A DNA stretch of 64,000 bases from JAFGNB01 sp050304135 (GCA_050304135.1 JBNLDC010000078.1:22725-86724); one strand, 5' to 3'; positions 44,246 to 56,500 are shown, counted from the first letter of the stretch. Notes: generated from the sequence alone by a model not told the origin. A program made the numbers and translations.

Positions 44246-45469
44246 ATGATCCGCCTCAACGAAAATTTTCTCAAACTGAAATCATCCTACCTTTTTTCCG
44301 ATATCGCCAAACGGGTTAACGCCTTTCAGGAAGCCAACCCCGACCGGGAAGTTATCAAACTCGGCATCGGAGATGTAACTCGCGCCCTGCCACAGGTCTG
44401 TATCGACGCATTCTATAAAGCGGTGGACGAGATGGCGGCGGACGGATCGTTCCGCGGCTACGGACCGGAGCAGGGATACGCGTTTCTACGTGAATGTATC
44501 GCGAAAGAGGACTTTCAGTCCCGCGGTGCCGAGATCGCTCCAGATGAGGTATTCGTCAGTGACGGGGCAAAGTGCGACACCGGCAACTTTCAGGAACTTC
44601 TGGCGGATGATATCACTATTGCCATTCCGGATCCGGTCTATCCGGTCTATGTAGATACCAATGTAATGGCGGGTCGGACCGGAACTTTTCGGGAGGGGCG
44701 CTACGACGGTTTTGTCTATCTTGATGGAACTTCGGCAAACGGATTTGTTCCACCGGTACCGGAGGAACATGTCGATCTGATCTATCTCTGTTATCCCAAC
44801 AACCCCACCGGCGCAGTCGCCACCAGGCAGCAATTGCAGGAATGGGTTGATTATGCCCGCAGGGAAAAAGCACTTATTCTGTTTGATGCGGCTTATGCAG
44901 CATTTATACGCGACGAGGAAATCCCACAGAGCATCTATGAGATTGACGGTGCACGTGAAGTTGCCGTGGAATTCCGGAGCTTCTCGAAAACCGCCGGATT
45001 TACCGGCACGCGTTGTGCCTATACGGTAGTACCGAAATCCTGCATGGTGTATGACTCCACCGACACTGTCCACGCGCTGCATGGGCTCTGGAACCGTCGC
45101 CATACAACGAAATTCAACGGTGTCTCCTACCCGGTACAACGGGCGGCCGAGGCAATCTATCTCGGCGACGGCCCACGGCAGATCAGGGAACTCACCGATT
45201 ACTACATGGCAAATGCGAAAATGATCCGGACGAAAATGGAGCAGCTCGGGTATGCCTGTACCGGCGGCACCAATTCCCCCTACATCTGGATCGAGGCAAA
45301 ACGTGAATCGTGGGATTTTTTCGATCTTCTGCTGCAGAAAGCCGGTGTGGTCTGCACTCCCGGAGCAGGTTTCGGCAAATGCGGCGAAGGATTCATCCGC
45401 ATCAGTGCCTTCAACAATCAGGAACGGGTGGCGTTGGCGCTGGAACGGATTGAAGCAGTGCTGCGGTAA
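44246..45469 (+). CDS. dapL: LL-diaminopimelate aminotransferase
   Basis: Cytoplasmic PLP enzyme that converts tetrahydrodipicolinate directly to LL-diaminopimelate in lysine and peptidoglycan synthesis. 407 residues from ATG 44246 (GGAG 5 bases upstream), matching the family length of about 410. Landmarks: N-terminal IRLNENFLKLKSSYLFSDI, GIGDVTRALP, FVSDGAKCDTGNFQELL, IPDPVYPVYVDTNVMAG, CYPNNPTGAVA and the PLP lysine in SFSKTAGFTGTRC. Found in plants, chlamydiae and some bacteria; its presence means lysine is made by the DapL variant pathway. Confidence 0.97.
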   Translation: MIRLNENFLKLKSSYLFSDIAKRVNAFQEANPDREVIKLGIGDVTRALPQVCIDAFYKAVDEMAADGSFRGYGPEQGYAFLRECIAKEDFQSRGAEIAPDEVFVSDGAKCDTGNFQELLADDITIAIPDPVYPVYVDTNVMAGRTGTFREGRYDGFVYLDGTSANGFVPPVPEEHVDLIYLCYPNNPTGAVATRQQLQEWVDYARREKALILFDAAYAAFIRDEEIPQSIYEIDGAREVAVEFRSFSKTAGFTGTRCAYTVVPKSCMVYDSTDTVHALHGLWNRRHTTKFNGVSYPVQRAAEAIYLGDGPRQIRELTDYYMANAKMIRTKMEQLGYACTGGTNSPYIWIEAKRESWDFFDLLLQKAGVVCTPGAGFGKCGEGFIRISAFNNQERVALALERIEAVLR

Positions 45470-45626
45470 GGGTGCCACCCCCACGGGGATGTAACCGTTC
45501 GTGTATGCACCGGACTCCAATCGCTGATAGAATGATTAATGGCACTGGGCGGAGCTTTGTGTTACCGTTGCACGCTACCGGATTGAGGCGACCCTCGAAC
45601 AACTCATTTTCACCGAAACCGTTCCA

Positions 45627-45974
45627 TCAGGAAGCGGTAGTCCGCAGGTTCAACACCTTGTCGAGATTGGTCAGTGCAAACAACCGATTCAGATAGGAAT
45701 TATCATCGGTGTTCGTATTGACAAGTATAAGTGTCCGTTTTTCCTTCTGCATCAGCGTATGGTAGTAAACAATGGTTCCGAGTCCGTGACTGTCCATGAA
45801 ACTCGCCTTGCTCACATCGACCACAATCGACGCGTATTTTTTCTTGTAAAGCTGATCGATTTTCCGCTGAAATTTCTTCACCTCGGCATCAGCGACCTTT
45901 CCGGTAAGTTCGATAAGCGGAGTCTCCTGATCCGTCGTAACGGTCACTTCGAGGGTATCAGCTTCTCTGGTCAT
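45627..45974 (-). CDS. STAS-domain anti-sigma-factor antagonist
   Basis: 115 residues from ATG 45974 (AGGAG then 7 bases); a longer start is less likely. Single STAS domain with the phosphorylatable Ser in FMDSHGLGTI, and the strand/helix order KYASIVVDVSKASF. Proteins of this kind bind an anti-sigma or switch protein when unphosphorylated. No kinase or sigma gene is adjacent. Divergent from the deacetylase gene by 47 bases. Confidence 0.87.
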   Translation of the reverse strand: MTREADTLEVTVTTDQETPLIELTGKVADAEVKKFQRKIDQLYKKKYASIVVDVSKASFMDSHGLGTIVYYHTLMQKEKRTLILVNTNTDDNSYLNRLFALTNLDKVLNLRTTAS

Positions 45975-46021
45975 TATAGTTCTCCTGTGGATAGACATTA
46001 TCGGGTTTTTCAGGTATTCAG

Positions 46022-47044
46022 ATGATACCTTTCCGGAAAGATGATGTCAATGCACATACCCGGAAAGCTGGACGGGATATATTTTTAACCGGTATGGGGC
46101 AGAAAACAGGATATGCATTCAACAAATCATCGCTGCTGCACGTGCTGGATCCGTATCACCCGGAGTCGCCGCAACGTCTTATCGCTATTGAAGAATTGAT
46201 AGACGGCTCACCGTACCAGGATCATTTTAAGCGACTCGAATCATTGTATACGCCAGAGCGCCATCTACCACAACTGGCTCTGGTGCACACCCGCGAACAT
46301 ATTGATGACGTATGTGCCATCCCCCACACCGGGAAGGCTGCCTGCGACGCCGTTGCCGCAGTAATCAGTGCGGTCGATGCAGTCGTTTCAGGCACGGTAG
46401 CCAATGCTTTTTGTGCGGTACGCCCCCCGGGACATCATGTCCACAACGACGCCCACCACGACGGCCGCAATCAGGGTGAAGGTTTCTGTTTTTTCAACAA
46501 TGTCGCCGTTGCTGCCCGGTATGCTCAAAAAGCGCATGGTATAAAAAATGTTCTCATCGTTGACTGGGACTTTCATCACGGTAACGGAACGGAAGCTTTT
46601 TTTTATACCGATCCCTCGGTGCTGTATTTTTCGACACACCGTTTCGGCAGTTATCCGGGTACCGGCTCTCCTCTACGGACCGGCAGTGGCCCCGGTGAGG
46701 GCTATACTTTCAATTACCCCATGCCCCGACCGGATAATCCTTATGGCGTCGTTGATGATGACCACCTCCTGGCCGCATTCGATGCTCTCGATCGCCACAT
46801 TGATGCTCGCTCCTTTGTTCCCGATTTCGTTTGTATCTCCGCAGGATTCGATGGCCTCGCAAGCGATCCGCTCGGTAATTTCTCGCTGAGCGAGGAGGTC
46901 TTTCACACCGTGACACGCCGGGTGATGGAGATTGCTTCACGATTTTGTGACGGCAGGATTGTTTCGGTTCTGGAGGGTGGATACGATCCCGAAGCGCTTG
47001 CCCATGCGGTTGAGCTGCACCTGCTCGCCCTTGCAGGAATATAA
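46022..47044 (+). CDS. Histone deacetylase superfamily (class II-type amidohydrolase)
   Basis: 340 residues. Zn-dependent deacetylase core: VRPPGHHVHNDAHHDGR (active His pair), FCFFNNVAVAARYAQ, VDWDFHHGNGTE (metal ligands), ISAGFDGLASDPLGNF and LEGGYDPEALA. Bacterial members act on acetylated amines such as acetylpolyamines or acetyl-lysine; the substrate here is unknown. ATG 46022 has CAGG 7 bases upstream; ATG 46094 is an alternative. First of a run with yciO and mazG genes 34 and 22 bases apart. Confidence 0.93.
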   Translation: MIPFRKDDVNAHTRKAGRDIFLTGMGQKTGYAFNKSSLLHVLDPYHPESPQRLIAIEELIDGSPYQDHFKRLESLYTPERHLPQLALVHTREHIDDVCAIPHTGKAACDAVAAVISAVDAVVSGTVANAFCAVRPPGHHVHNDAHHDGRNQGEGFCFFNNVAVAARYAQKAHGIKNVLIVDWDFHHGNGTEAFFYTDPSVLYFSTHRFGSYPGTGSPLRTGSGPGEGYTFNYPMPRPDNPYGVVDDDHLLAAFDALDRHIDARSFVPDFVCISAGFDGLASDPLGNFSLSEEVFHTVTRRVMEIASRFCDGRIVSVLEGGYDPEALAHAVELHLLALAGI

Positions 47045-47078
47045 CCACCACACCAACAGAAGAGGCGTTGCATTCGTC

Positions 47079-47687
47079 ATGATCACCTATGAAGTTCACC
47101 CGGTCAATCCGCAGCATCGATTAATTGAAGCAACGGTTCGCATCTGCAAAAACGAACGCGGCATTGCCGTCTACCCCACGGATACCGTATACGGTATGGG
47201 TGCGGTATTGAGCAATACCAAAGGTATTGAACGGATCGGAAAACTGCTTCAGAAAGACAACACACGACTGTTCTCATTCATCTGCAGTGATTTTTCCCAG
47301 ATGTCTCAATACGTACATCTGTCAAATACCCATTTTAAACTCATGAAACGCTACCTGCCGGGGCCATACACATTTATTCTCCCTGCCACGCATCTCGTTC
47401 CCAAAAAGATCAGCCCGAAACGTAAAACCGTTGGAGTTCGTGTACCGAACTGCCCGACGATCATCGATCTGGTGACACGCCTGGGAGAACCACTTGCCAA
47501 TACCTCGGTTAATCTGCCCGGTGCCCTGCGGGGAGATCCTGACGAGGTGCGTTCTGCAGTATGCAACGAAGTTGACGTCATGCTCGACGCCGGAATGCTT
47601 GACGATCCGAGGGGATCAACTATTATTGATCTGACCGACAGTGAACCACAGCTCATCCGTGAAGGCAAGGGTACCTGGAACGAGTGA
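47079..47687 (+). CDS. YciO-type member of the Sua5/YciO/YrdC family
   Basis: 202 residues from ATG 47079. Landmarks are VYPTDTVYGMG, RYLPGPYTFILPAT, KISPKRKTVGVRVPNCP and STIIDLTDSEPQLIREG, matching YciO more than YrdC or Sua5 (which has a second domain). YrdC makes threonylcarbamoyl-AMP for tRNA t6A; YciO activity is related but less well established. Cytoplasmic. Middle gene between the deacetylase and mazG. Confidence 0.92.
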   Translation: MITYEVHPVNPQHRLIEATVRICKNERGIAVYPTDTVYGMGAVLSNTKGIERIGKLLQKDNTRLFSFICSDFSQMSQYVHLSNTHFKLMKRYLPGPYTFILPATHLVPKKISPKRKTVGVRVPNCPTIIDLVTRLGEPLANTSVNLPGALRGDPDEVRSAVCNEVDVMLDAGMLDDPRGSTIIDLTDSEPQLIREGKGTWNE

Positions 47688-47709
47688 TCTTCATCAACAA
47701 CGAGGTGTT

Positions 47710-48489
47710 ATGGAAAACCAGCTACAACGACTGATTGATATCGTCGCCCGGCTTCGTGGTCCCGACGGATGCCCGTGGGACCGGGAACAGACTCACGCAT
47801 CACTACTCAAGGGTCTGCTCGACGAAACATACGAATTCTTTGAAGCGGTCGATGAAAACAGTCCCGAAAAAATGCGCGAGGAGCTCGGCGATGTGCTGCT
47901 GCAGGTAATATTTCACTCTCAACTCGAAGCCGAGACGGGTACTTTTACACTACAAGACGTCGCCCGTGGCATCTGTGAAAAACTTATCCGTCGTCATCCG
48001 CATGTTTTCGGTTCGGTGGAAGTTTCCTCGTCAGATGAAGTGATCGTCAACTGGGAGAAGATCAAACAGGGAGAGAAGGGAAAGGAACACCGTACGTCAC
48101 TGGTTGATGATATTCCCGACGCCCTTCCGGCACTCCTTCGGGCGGAGAAAATCCAGCGTCGTGTCGCCACCGTGGGATTCGACTGGGAGGATGCCGGCCC
48201 GGCCATGGACAAAGTGGAAGAGGAGTTCGGTGAATTCCGCGAAGCAATCGAGGAGCACGATCAGGAACACGCGGCGGAAGAACTCGGTGATATCATGTTC
48301 GCCCTGGTCAATGTGGCGCGTCACCGCGGAATCTGTGCCGAAGAGGCTCTTCGCAAAGCGAATAAAAAGTTCTCGCGGCGGTTTCGCTATATCGAACAGG
48401 CATGTGCAGATGCCGGCACCGATATAAAGCAGTCCTCTCTTGAGGAACTTGACCGTCTGTGGGAAGCAGCAAAGAAGGTGGTCGGCTGA
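47710..48489 (+). CDS. mazG: Nucleoside triphosphate pyrophosphohydrolase MazG
   Basis: 259 residues from ATG 47710 (GAGGTG upstream); typical length about 260. Two MazG domains: DGCPWDREQTHASLLKGLLDETYEFFEAV with EExxE metal ligands, then VEEEFGEFREAIEEHDQEHAAEELGDIMF in the second half. It hydrolyses non-canonical or excess NTPs to NMP and PPi. Cytoplasmic. It begins 22 bases after yciO. Confidence 0.96.
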   Translation: MENQLQRLIDIVARLRGPDGCPWDREQTHASLLKGLLDETYEFFEAVDENSPEKMREELGDVLLQVIFHSQLEAETGTFTLQDVARGICEKLIRRHPHVFGSVEVSSSDEVIVNWEKIKQGEKGKEHRTSLVDDIPDALPALLRAEKIQRRVATVGFDWEDAGPAMDKVEEEFGEFREAIEEHDQEHAAEELGDIMFALVNVARHRGICAEEALRKANKKFSRRFRYIEQACADAGTDIKQSSLEELDRLWEAAKKVVG

Positions 48490-48517
48490 CCGTTGTACCG
48501 TCCCCCTTCCCTCGTGA

Positions 48518-50506
48518 CTACTTGACGATCACCTCGAACCGCAACTGTTCCAGTCGCCCGGTCAGATCCTCCACCTGCACGACAAACTGGTTTCTCCCGC
48601 GACGCACATTCACCGTCCCGGTGTAAATGTAATCGTTGTTGTTGCGCAACTGCAATGTCTGTCCGTTTCCGGTAACCCGGCAGTACTTGATCGACTGCGG
48701 AACCGTCCCGATCCCGTCGTCAATCTCTACCTCCACGTCAACGGGTTCCTCGGCAACTGATCGTCCGGGGTGGATAACCGGAGGAACGCCCTCGTATACC
48801 ATCGGATTACGTGACGGTTCATTAAGTAATAGAATAATCGGTCCGGGGAGATAATAGAGTTTCCCTCTGATAACCGGAGAGCTGTTTCCGGCCATATCAG
48901 TAACCTGAAAAGAGTAATCGTTCACCCCCTCGTTAAGCAGAACACTCTCGGTTCGCCCGGGTTCGCTGCTGACCTTCTCAACCGACCCGTTGTTGATATA
49001 CGTGAGAGTGAGTTCATCTCCCGGGGTACGGTCGAGCAGCTGCAGTGGAACGGTACGCTGGATGGTCGCCTGCTGCCCCTGGAGAGAGAAGAGACATACC
49101 GGGGCGCTGATGTTTATCTGCGGAGAGTTTCCTGAAATGACAAGTTGCATGGTACGACTCACTTCGTCGTTATCGTTCCGTGCGATAAGGTCGAGATGAT
49201 ACTCCCCTATAAGTTGCTCGGTAAGCGGCAGTTCACCACTGAAGACTCCATTTGCGGCTACACTGATCGGAATTCCATTTGCGGTTACCGAGGCACGGGG
49301 AAGTGTTTTTCCATTGATCCGTAAGGTGCGCGTCGTGATTTTCTGCCCGTCAACCGGCGACGAGCATTCGAGGAACAGCTTTCCGACGTTTGGTTCATAC
49401 GTCACCTGCCGCTGCTGTACCATTTCTTTCCCGTCCAGCTCCGCACGGATTTCCACCGTATAGGTATACGGTTCATCAGGCAGGGGAATGCGCCCGTTAA
49501 AGGTGCCGTCCCTTCCGACCGATGCCTGCATTTCGTTTACAAACACTTTTGCTCCGGGAGTAGTTCTTCCGGTTGCGACTATAAGTGGTTCAGAAATCTT
49601 CGCTCCCTCCGCAGGAGCGCTTACCGTAAGTACGAGGCGCTCGGATGTGGTTCCATCGGCACCGTCGGTGTTTTCCTGCGCTGCAGATTGTTCTCCCGAT
49701 GTTTCCGGTTCACCTTCAGGAAGAGTATCAGCTGCGGAACGCACACTCTGCTGGTTTGCCGAGTCGGGAACAGGTGCCGCCGCCCCGACCGTATCAATTG
49801 GCTGCCCAGCAGTTGAATCCTCCGGAGCAACCGATGAATCGTTTGCTGCCGGCGGTGCAGCAACAAACGGATCAACCGGAGGCAGACCACCCTCCGTACC
49901 GGTACTGTCAGCTTTCAGTGCCTTGAAGTCGATCACTTTCACTTCACGTTTACCCTGCTCGACAACGGCACGACTGTTAGGCGACACCATGGCCGATCCC
50001 CGGCCGTTTTTTCTTTTGACAAACACTTTTCCTTCGTACACATCGACAGTGGTTTTTCGTTTCCTGACCTCAATCCCGAGCCGGGTTCCACGGATAGATG
50101 CCACCGCGGTCGGTGTTTCAAAATCGAATTCGGAACGGGAACCGGTAAGTTTTTTAACATTCCCCCATACCGTCCCTGAAAGAATCTTTACCGTGGACTG
50201 AGAAGAACCCGTTTTTGAGTCCATTTTCATCCGTGAGAGGGTCATGACGCTGTTTTCACCGATTTTAAGTTTTGTCCCGTCGGTAAAGGTTACCTCGGCC
50301 TCGGATTCGACAAATGCCCGTATATCCCAACGTTCTTTGATGGTCATGCCGATTCTTGCCGAACGCCATGAGGCATTTGCCTTGGACCGTACTTCCACCG
50401 TCCCCACCAGGTGCGAGATTTTCGCGGTGACCGGATCCTGTGCCGCTACCCTGGAGAGCACGATACCGAAGCAGAATACTATCCCCGCTGCCGAAATAAT
50501 TTTCAT
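48518..50506 (-). CDS. FecR-domain protein with bacterial Ig-like repeats
   Basis: 662 residues from ATG 50506 (AAAGG 8 bases upstream). Signal peptide 1-22 (FCFGIVLSRVAAQ). FecR domain about 30-190 (VTAKISHLVGTVEVRSK, DGTKLKIGENSVMTLSRM, TPTAVASIRGTRLGIEVRKRKTTVDVYEGKVFVK), a Pro/Ser/Ala-rich linker (about 200-285), then three or four Ig-like beta domains (about 290-662: SAPAEGAKISEPLIVATGRTTPGAKV and similar). FecR domains sense envelope events and often control a sigma factor, but no such gene is near. It lies 22 bases after the giant secreted protein, so one operon is likely. Confidence 0.83.
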   Translation of the reverse strand: MKIISAAGIVFCFGIVLSRVAAQDPVTAKISHLVGTVEVRSKANASWRSARIGMTIKERWDIRAFVESEAEVTFTDGTKLKIGENSVMTLSRMKMDSKTGSSQSTVKILSGTVWGNVKKLTGSRSEFDFETPTAVASIRGTRLGIEVRKRKTTVDVYEGKVFVKRKNGRGSAMVSPNSRAVVEQGKREVKVIDFKALKADSTGTEGGLPPVDPFVAAPPAANDSSVAPEDSTAGQPIDTVGAAAPVPDSANQQSVRSAADTLPEGEPETSGEQSAAQENTDGADGTTSERLVLTVSAPAEGAKISEPLIVATGRTTPGAKVFVNEMQASVGRDGTFNGRIPLPDEPYTYTVEIRAELDGKEMVQQRQVTYEPNVGKLFLECSSPVDGQKITTRTLRINGKTLPRASVTANGIPISVAANGVFSGELPLTEQLIGEYHLDLIARNDNDEVSRTMQLVISGNSPQINISAPVCLFSLQGQQATIQRTVPLQLLDRTPGDELTLTYINNGSVEKVSSEPGRTESVLLNEGVNDYSFQVTDMAGNSSPVIRGKLYYLPGPIILLLNEPSRNPMVYEGVPPVIHPGRSVAEEPVDVEVEIDDGIGTVPQSIKYCRVTGNGQTLQLRNNNDYIYTGTVNVRRGRNQFVVQVEDLTGRLEQLRFEVIVK

Positions 50507-50528
50507 CAACACAGCCTTTCGTCGTATA

Positions 50529-53500
50529 CTATCTGACAAGTGTCATTTTCCTAACCTTTTTAAAGGGTGCTGCAGTAAGCCTGCAGTAATAATGTCCGGA
50601 AGCAACTATCCTGCCGCTTGAACTTTTTCCGTCCCAGTAAACCTGATAGGAACCCGGGCGCATTTTCCGGTGCACCAGAGTCCGGATTTTTCTTCCCTTT
50701 ATATCAAACAGCTCAATTGCCACCTCGTAGTCTCCTGTTATCATCTTTCCGTCTTTTGTCCAACGGTACGGCAGCACATACTGCAGTCTGGTTGATGGAC
50801 AGAACGGGTTCGGATACGCCTTGCCCATACTGAATCGAAGCGGCAGGCGCTGCAGGGCAGCAACATCATCCACAACCACCAGGGTACGATAACTGTCGGT
50901 TCCGTTCATCAGAACCGTAAAACCCTTTTCAGGATCAACCTCAACAAAGGAATCACCAGTTGTAACGAACAGGTGGAGAGGAATCGATCGGTCAAGCCCT
51001 TCGAAATGAATCTTCCCCGTTCCTGATCGTGAAGTCCCCGATACGCCCAGCTCGAACATATTCAGGGCATCCCATTTCCGGCGGATATCAGAGGCGTATT
51101 TCGCCATACCACGTTTCCACCCACTTCGCGGAAAGTAGAGTGAACCGGAACCGGAGAGTCTCGGCGGTTCCAGCCGATCGAGCCGGTCGTAACCATCCTT
51201 CGCCTGCGGCATGAAACCGAAACTGTTTTCCGCATCGGTGCCTTCATCCGTAGTCAACACGGCACGAAGCACCCATTCGTTCTGATTATTGAACCACACC
51301 TTGCGACGTTTGGCAAGCTTCTTATCAGCAAAATACGGTACGGTATCGATCGTTACACTGTCGGTTGCATCGCTCTGTATCCAGTACCCGGCCCATGGTT
51401 CAAGAATACTGTCGCTCTCCTCAAAATCGCCCGATTCCGGATTCCACTTCCAGAGTACCGAACTCTTTCCCCGCCATATCACCGGATACGGATAGGGCGA
51501 AGCGATCTGGTTCCACCCGGACACCTTGTTCGCCAGAGACACTTTCACCGGTGTGCGAAGGAGTTCGGACTGTTCAATGACAACGGTGTCGCTGCCGCTG
51601 CCCTTTCGCCAGTAACCATAGCCCGGTGAAAGTTCGGTGATTTCTTCCTTACGGAGATAATAATGGTAAACCTGTCGCTCGGAGATCGACTCGTCCCAGT
51701 GCAGCAGATAGGAGGTCTGGTCAAGATCACTCACCCGACAGAGCCCGGGGACGCCAATCATACTCCAGGCGGTATCAGCATATTCCCGGCGGGACGAACC
51801 GTTGATAGTGAGTGTATCAGCAACCGGTTGTGTCTCGAGCCCCTGCTGATCGATTGCGATAACACTGAACCGATACCTGCCGTCGCTCAGCGGATAAAAT
51901 GTGAATACACCTTTTGATGAGCGATCCGACCGGAACCAAGCGGTATCGTCAAGCGATCGAAGTATCACTGAATAAATAAGTAATGAATCGTAATCATCCG
52001 CCGACGTGCAGGTATAGGCAACCGCACCTGTTGCAACAGTACGGCTTATTTTCGGCGGGGCAGGCGGATCGTTGGCATCAATCACCCGGATTGAATCACT
52101 AACGGTTACCGCAGCACCGGCGCGGTCAGTGAATGAAACCGAGAAACGAACCATACCGGTATCCCGCTGTTGCGGCGCCATACTCAACCCGACAGTCCAT
52201 TGTCCTGTTGCAGTGTTACGCACCGGTGTTTTCGTTGTAATCCAGCGTACCGGTGTTGCCCACGTAACCATGAGCGAATCGGCCGCATCCGGATCATCGA
52301 TACTGACATTCGCAACAGCAGTGGTTTTTTCAAACAATGAGTCGGGAAGTTTCCATGATGCCACCGAGGGTGCATCGTTAACATTTCTTACTTGTATCTC
52401 TTGTATCAGGGTATCCTTCAGCTCCGCCCTGTCACTGACGATAACCAGAAACGTATCTCTCCCGATATCCATTTCGTCGGGAGTCCCGCTCAATTCATAG
52501 CCGGTTACCGTCATCCAGTCTGGCTTACTCACAACAATCAGCTCTGCACTGTCTCCAGGATCCGGATCGATTACCGTCAGCCGTGCCTTCCAGAGAACAT
52601 CTTCATCCGCCACGGTATCACCGCCGAAGGTGACTGCCGGTGCCTCCTCAAGATTTTCCACCGTCAGCTGAAACAGTACCGAATTCACACCATTACGTGA
52701 ATCTGCGGCAGTAATCTTTACACTGTGTCTGCCGATATCCGCATCACCGGGTGTCCAGCTTAGTATCCCGTTACTCAGAGCCATCATCTGTGGCCCTTCG
52801 GTAATGGAAAGGGTTACCGGATCACCGTTGAAATCATAGTTCACAACAGTGGCATTCCATACGGTATCCTCCCTGAGGAGCGTATCACCGGTGAAGGTAA
52901 TCACCGGAACCGTATTCTGTAGTATACAACTGTCAACCACAATACCGGTACGATTCCCTGATGAATCCTCAACCGCACTCGCGATATACCGCCACCCGGG
53001 TTTACGCTGCAGCGCTGTGATGAGAACCGTATCACGGTATATCATTTCCTTCAATGAATCGACAGCCTGCCGGGGGGTACTACCGAAACCGATCCATTGC
53101 TGTAATCCGCTCTCTGCGGCTGTATCGACCTTCACGTCTATTGCAACAGTGCTGTCTCCCACCGATTGAGGTGAAACGGTAAGGTTGTAGGCCGGAGCAG
53201 TACCATCAGGAAGGGTAAGAATTGTCGACGACGCCGCACTGGTATCCGACCAGTTTCCGGAACGGTCCCTGACAAACGTACGGATAAAAAGTGTTATACC
53301 TTCCGTAGGCAACCCCGAAATCGTGTCGGACATCTTTGCGACCGGCACCCGATAGATATGGTCACCCTCCTGCAGTGTTTTCGCATAACCGTTGTAAGAA
53401 ACGTTAATTGATACGGAATCGGCATCAGCGCTTGAAGTGCCGCTCCACTGTACCACCAATGTTGAACAGTTCACTGCAGTGGCCGCCATATTGTCGAGCG

Positions 53501-56500
53501 GTTGCGGTCCAACGGTATCCCGCACGAAAACGGTTCCGACAGTTACCGTATCAGTTCCTCCGGGCCCCCATACCTGCAGCGTCACCGGATAGGTTCCTGC
53601 CGTACTAAAGGTATGCACAGGATTTTGCACCGTATCAGTACCCCCATCTCCAAATGTCCATACACGAGAGGTGATACTTCCTGAAGAGGAATCAACCGCC
53701 TGTATCAGAAGCGGAGTATTCCCTTCAACGGGTGTCACCGAGCCACGGGCGACCGGTAGTTGATCGACCACAATAACACAACTGTCTTTTACCAGCGTAT
53801 CGTTTCCACCCGGTCCGGAAACCATATATTTCACCATATACGTTCCCGTATTCTGATACACATGTGTCAATTGAACCGCAGTATCAACAGCACTGTCACC
53901 GAGATTCCAATACCGTGAGGTAACCGTACCATCAGAACTGTCGGTAAACACTACGGTCAGTGGAGCTGCACCAGAGGAGGGTACGGCGGTGAATCGGGCC
54001 AGTGGACGTTTGTACCAGGTGAACGTTTCTATTGCGGCACTGTCCTTTATATTTCCTGCGCGATCTACTATAGAAACGGTAACGCTGTAGGTTCCCTCTT
54101 CCATACTGCTATCGGCAAGAGGTACCTGCCAGTTGGTGGTATCCGGAATACCGACACTCAATGATGCACTCTGCCAACCGGTACCGTTCCAGAACAATCC
54201 ATCGGCAGACCGCTGTATGGTAACGTAGGAGGTGTCGATTCCCGAAAGTGCATCGCTTGCGGTTCCGGAAACATTATTCTGCCAGCTGAGATAATTATAA
54301 AGGCCTGCTGTAGCGATTGAACCACCCGGCATGGTGGTATCATATACTGTTGAATCCACTACCCACGTACTGAGATTTCCGGAGAGATCCTTGAACTGCG
54401 CATATACCCGTTTGCTCCCCTCTCCTCCAATGGAAATAGAGACGCTGTCTGCTGAGGCATAGTTTTTCCAGGACAGGGATGCCGTATCTGCAGCCAGGCC
54501 GATACGCATACTGTCGGTACCGGTGGCAGTTACGGCAATACCCGGATCTGCGTCATTCGTAAATCCGTTTCTGTCGGTGATCGCAACGGCTCCGGAGGGT
54601 ACTGTTGCATCGAGAATGGTAGAATCGTATACCCACCCGGTCCGATTGTCGGCTGCATCTTTGAATTGTGCAAACACCCGTTTTATTCCATCACCACCGG
54701 CTGATAGATCAATGCTGTCGGTCGAAGTATACACCACCCATGCTGCAACCGCCGTATCCGCCGCTTCGGCGACACGCATGCTGTCGGCACCGGTGGCACT
54801 CAGGGTCAGAAGCGGATCAGGATCCGTGGTGTATCCATTTACATCGGTAACAACGATTCCGCCACCCGCGGGAGCGGTCGTGTCGTATACGGTACTGTCG
54901 ACATACCAGACAGTGCGGTTTTCGGCGGTATCCTTGAATTGAGCAAACACATACTTCGTTCCTTCACCACCGGCATCAATCGCAATGCTGTCGGTAGACG
55001 CAACCGGAACCCACATCGCCGAAACAGTATCGGTTCCCGTTCCGAATCGCATACTGTCGGCTCCGGTAACCGAAATGACAAGTGGAGGATCCGCATCAGC
55101 GGTATATCCGTTGACATCGATAATTGACAACGAGGCTCCCGACGGTCCGGTAGTATCCACGATGGCGATGGTATCAAGGGAAGCGTTATCCGGTTCAAGT
55201 GCCGCCAGGCTGTCAAACGATGTCGTCAGCCGGTACCGGTAGGTACCGACCCTTCCATAGGAGAGGGTGGCACTTGCTGACGGATGCAGCACTTTTTCCC
55301 GGAACGTCCATCCCCATGCTCCGGTAACGGTATCATCGTACACGAAGTAATAATCACTGCCGGTCATACCTTCCGCCGCATTCCAGGTAATAGTCGGTGC
55401 AAGCGTTTCCGTTGTATCGAATGAGGTGGTAATCGCAGGAGGAACGATTCTGAAAAGCACGGTATCGACCACCCGGTTGGTGGTGTCAATTATCCCCATA
55501 CTGTCAAGAGATGTCGACAGCATGTATTTATAAACGCCTTCCGCAGGTGAAAGGTCAACGTTTACATTTGTCGTGTTCCAGGCCATCGTCATATCCAGTA
55601 CCCATGCGGAACCCGATACGGTATCGATATGCAGATATACGGAATCATTGGAAGTCAACCCTGCCGGATTCGTCCATGCAATCGGCAGCAGTTGACTTCT
55701 CACCGTATCCAAAGAGGAAGTGAGTACCGGAGAATCGATACTGAAAACAAACGTGTCAGCAAGCGCGTCTTCTTCATGATTGAGGCCCAGACTGTCCCAT
55801 GACGTGGAAATCATGACCCTGTACGTTCCTTCTCCCGTAAGCGGCAATTGCACGGAACAACCGGTTTCGGTTCCGCTCAGGGTCGTGTCGAGCATCCACC
55901 CCATAGCGGGAACGGTGTCCCAGTGAATATATACCGAATCGATTGCCGACAACCCCGCAGGATTGTTCCATGACAGTGTGATATCCTTTCGATGCACGGT
56001 GTCGAGAGGAGTTGCCGCAGTCGGCGGATCGGCATAGGTGTATTCGCTGTCTGTCGCCGAATTAACGGGTGACCACTGGCCAAGCGTATCACGAACCGCA
56101 GCGGCAAAATAGTAGAGCGAATGCGGTGATAATCCGGATATGATCTGCACGGAATCATTCAATGCATATGTTCCCGCAAGTGTTGCCGTCACATCATTGG
56201 CACTGTCGGGATAATCGGTTGTCTTATACCAGAGCCCAACGGAATCGGCATCCGCCGCCGCAACCGCGGAGGGGTGCCAGGTGATCTCGATTCCAGCAGT
56301 CGAAACAGCCACCGCCTGAATCGCCATCGGATTATCGGGCGGAAAAGTATCGGGAGGCGTGAAATACCAGTTGGTAGTACCGCCCGAATCAGTACAATTG
56401 ACCGATGCCTGACCCTGAACCCCTCCTGATGCATTGCTGTTTCCGATAACGGCATAATCCGCATCAAGTGTTCCGGTTACCGAAACCGACCACGGCGAGA

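Noticed and set aside
44486..45520. A 344-residue frame antisense to dapL
   Set aside because: The opposite strand encodes a complete DapL with all family motifs; the antisense frame has no family resemblance.
46932..47078. Longer N-terminus of the YciO-type protein
   Set aside because: The extra 49 residues lie inside the deacetylase gene in another frame; ATG 47079 is preceded by AGAGG and matches the family start.
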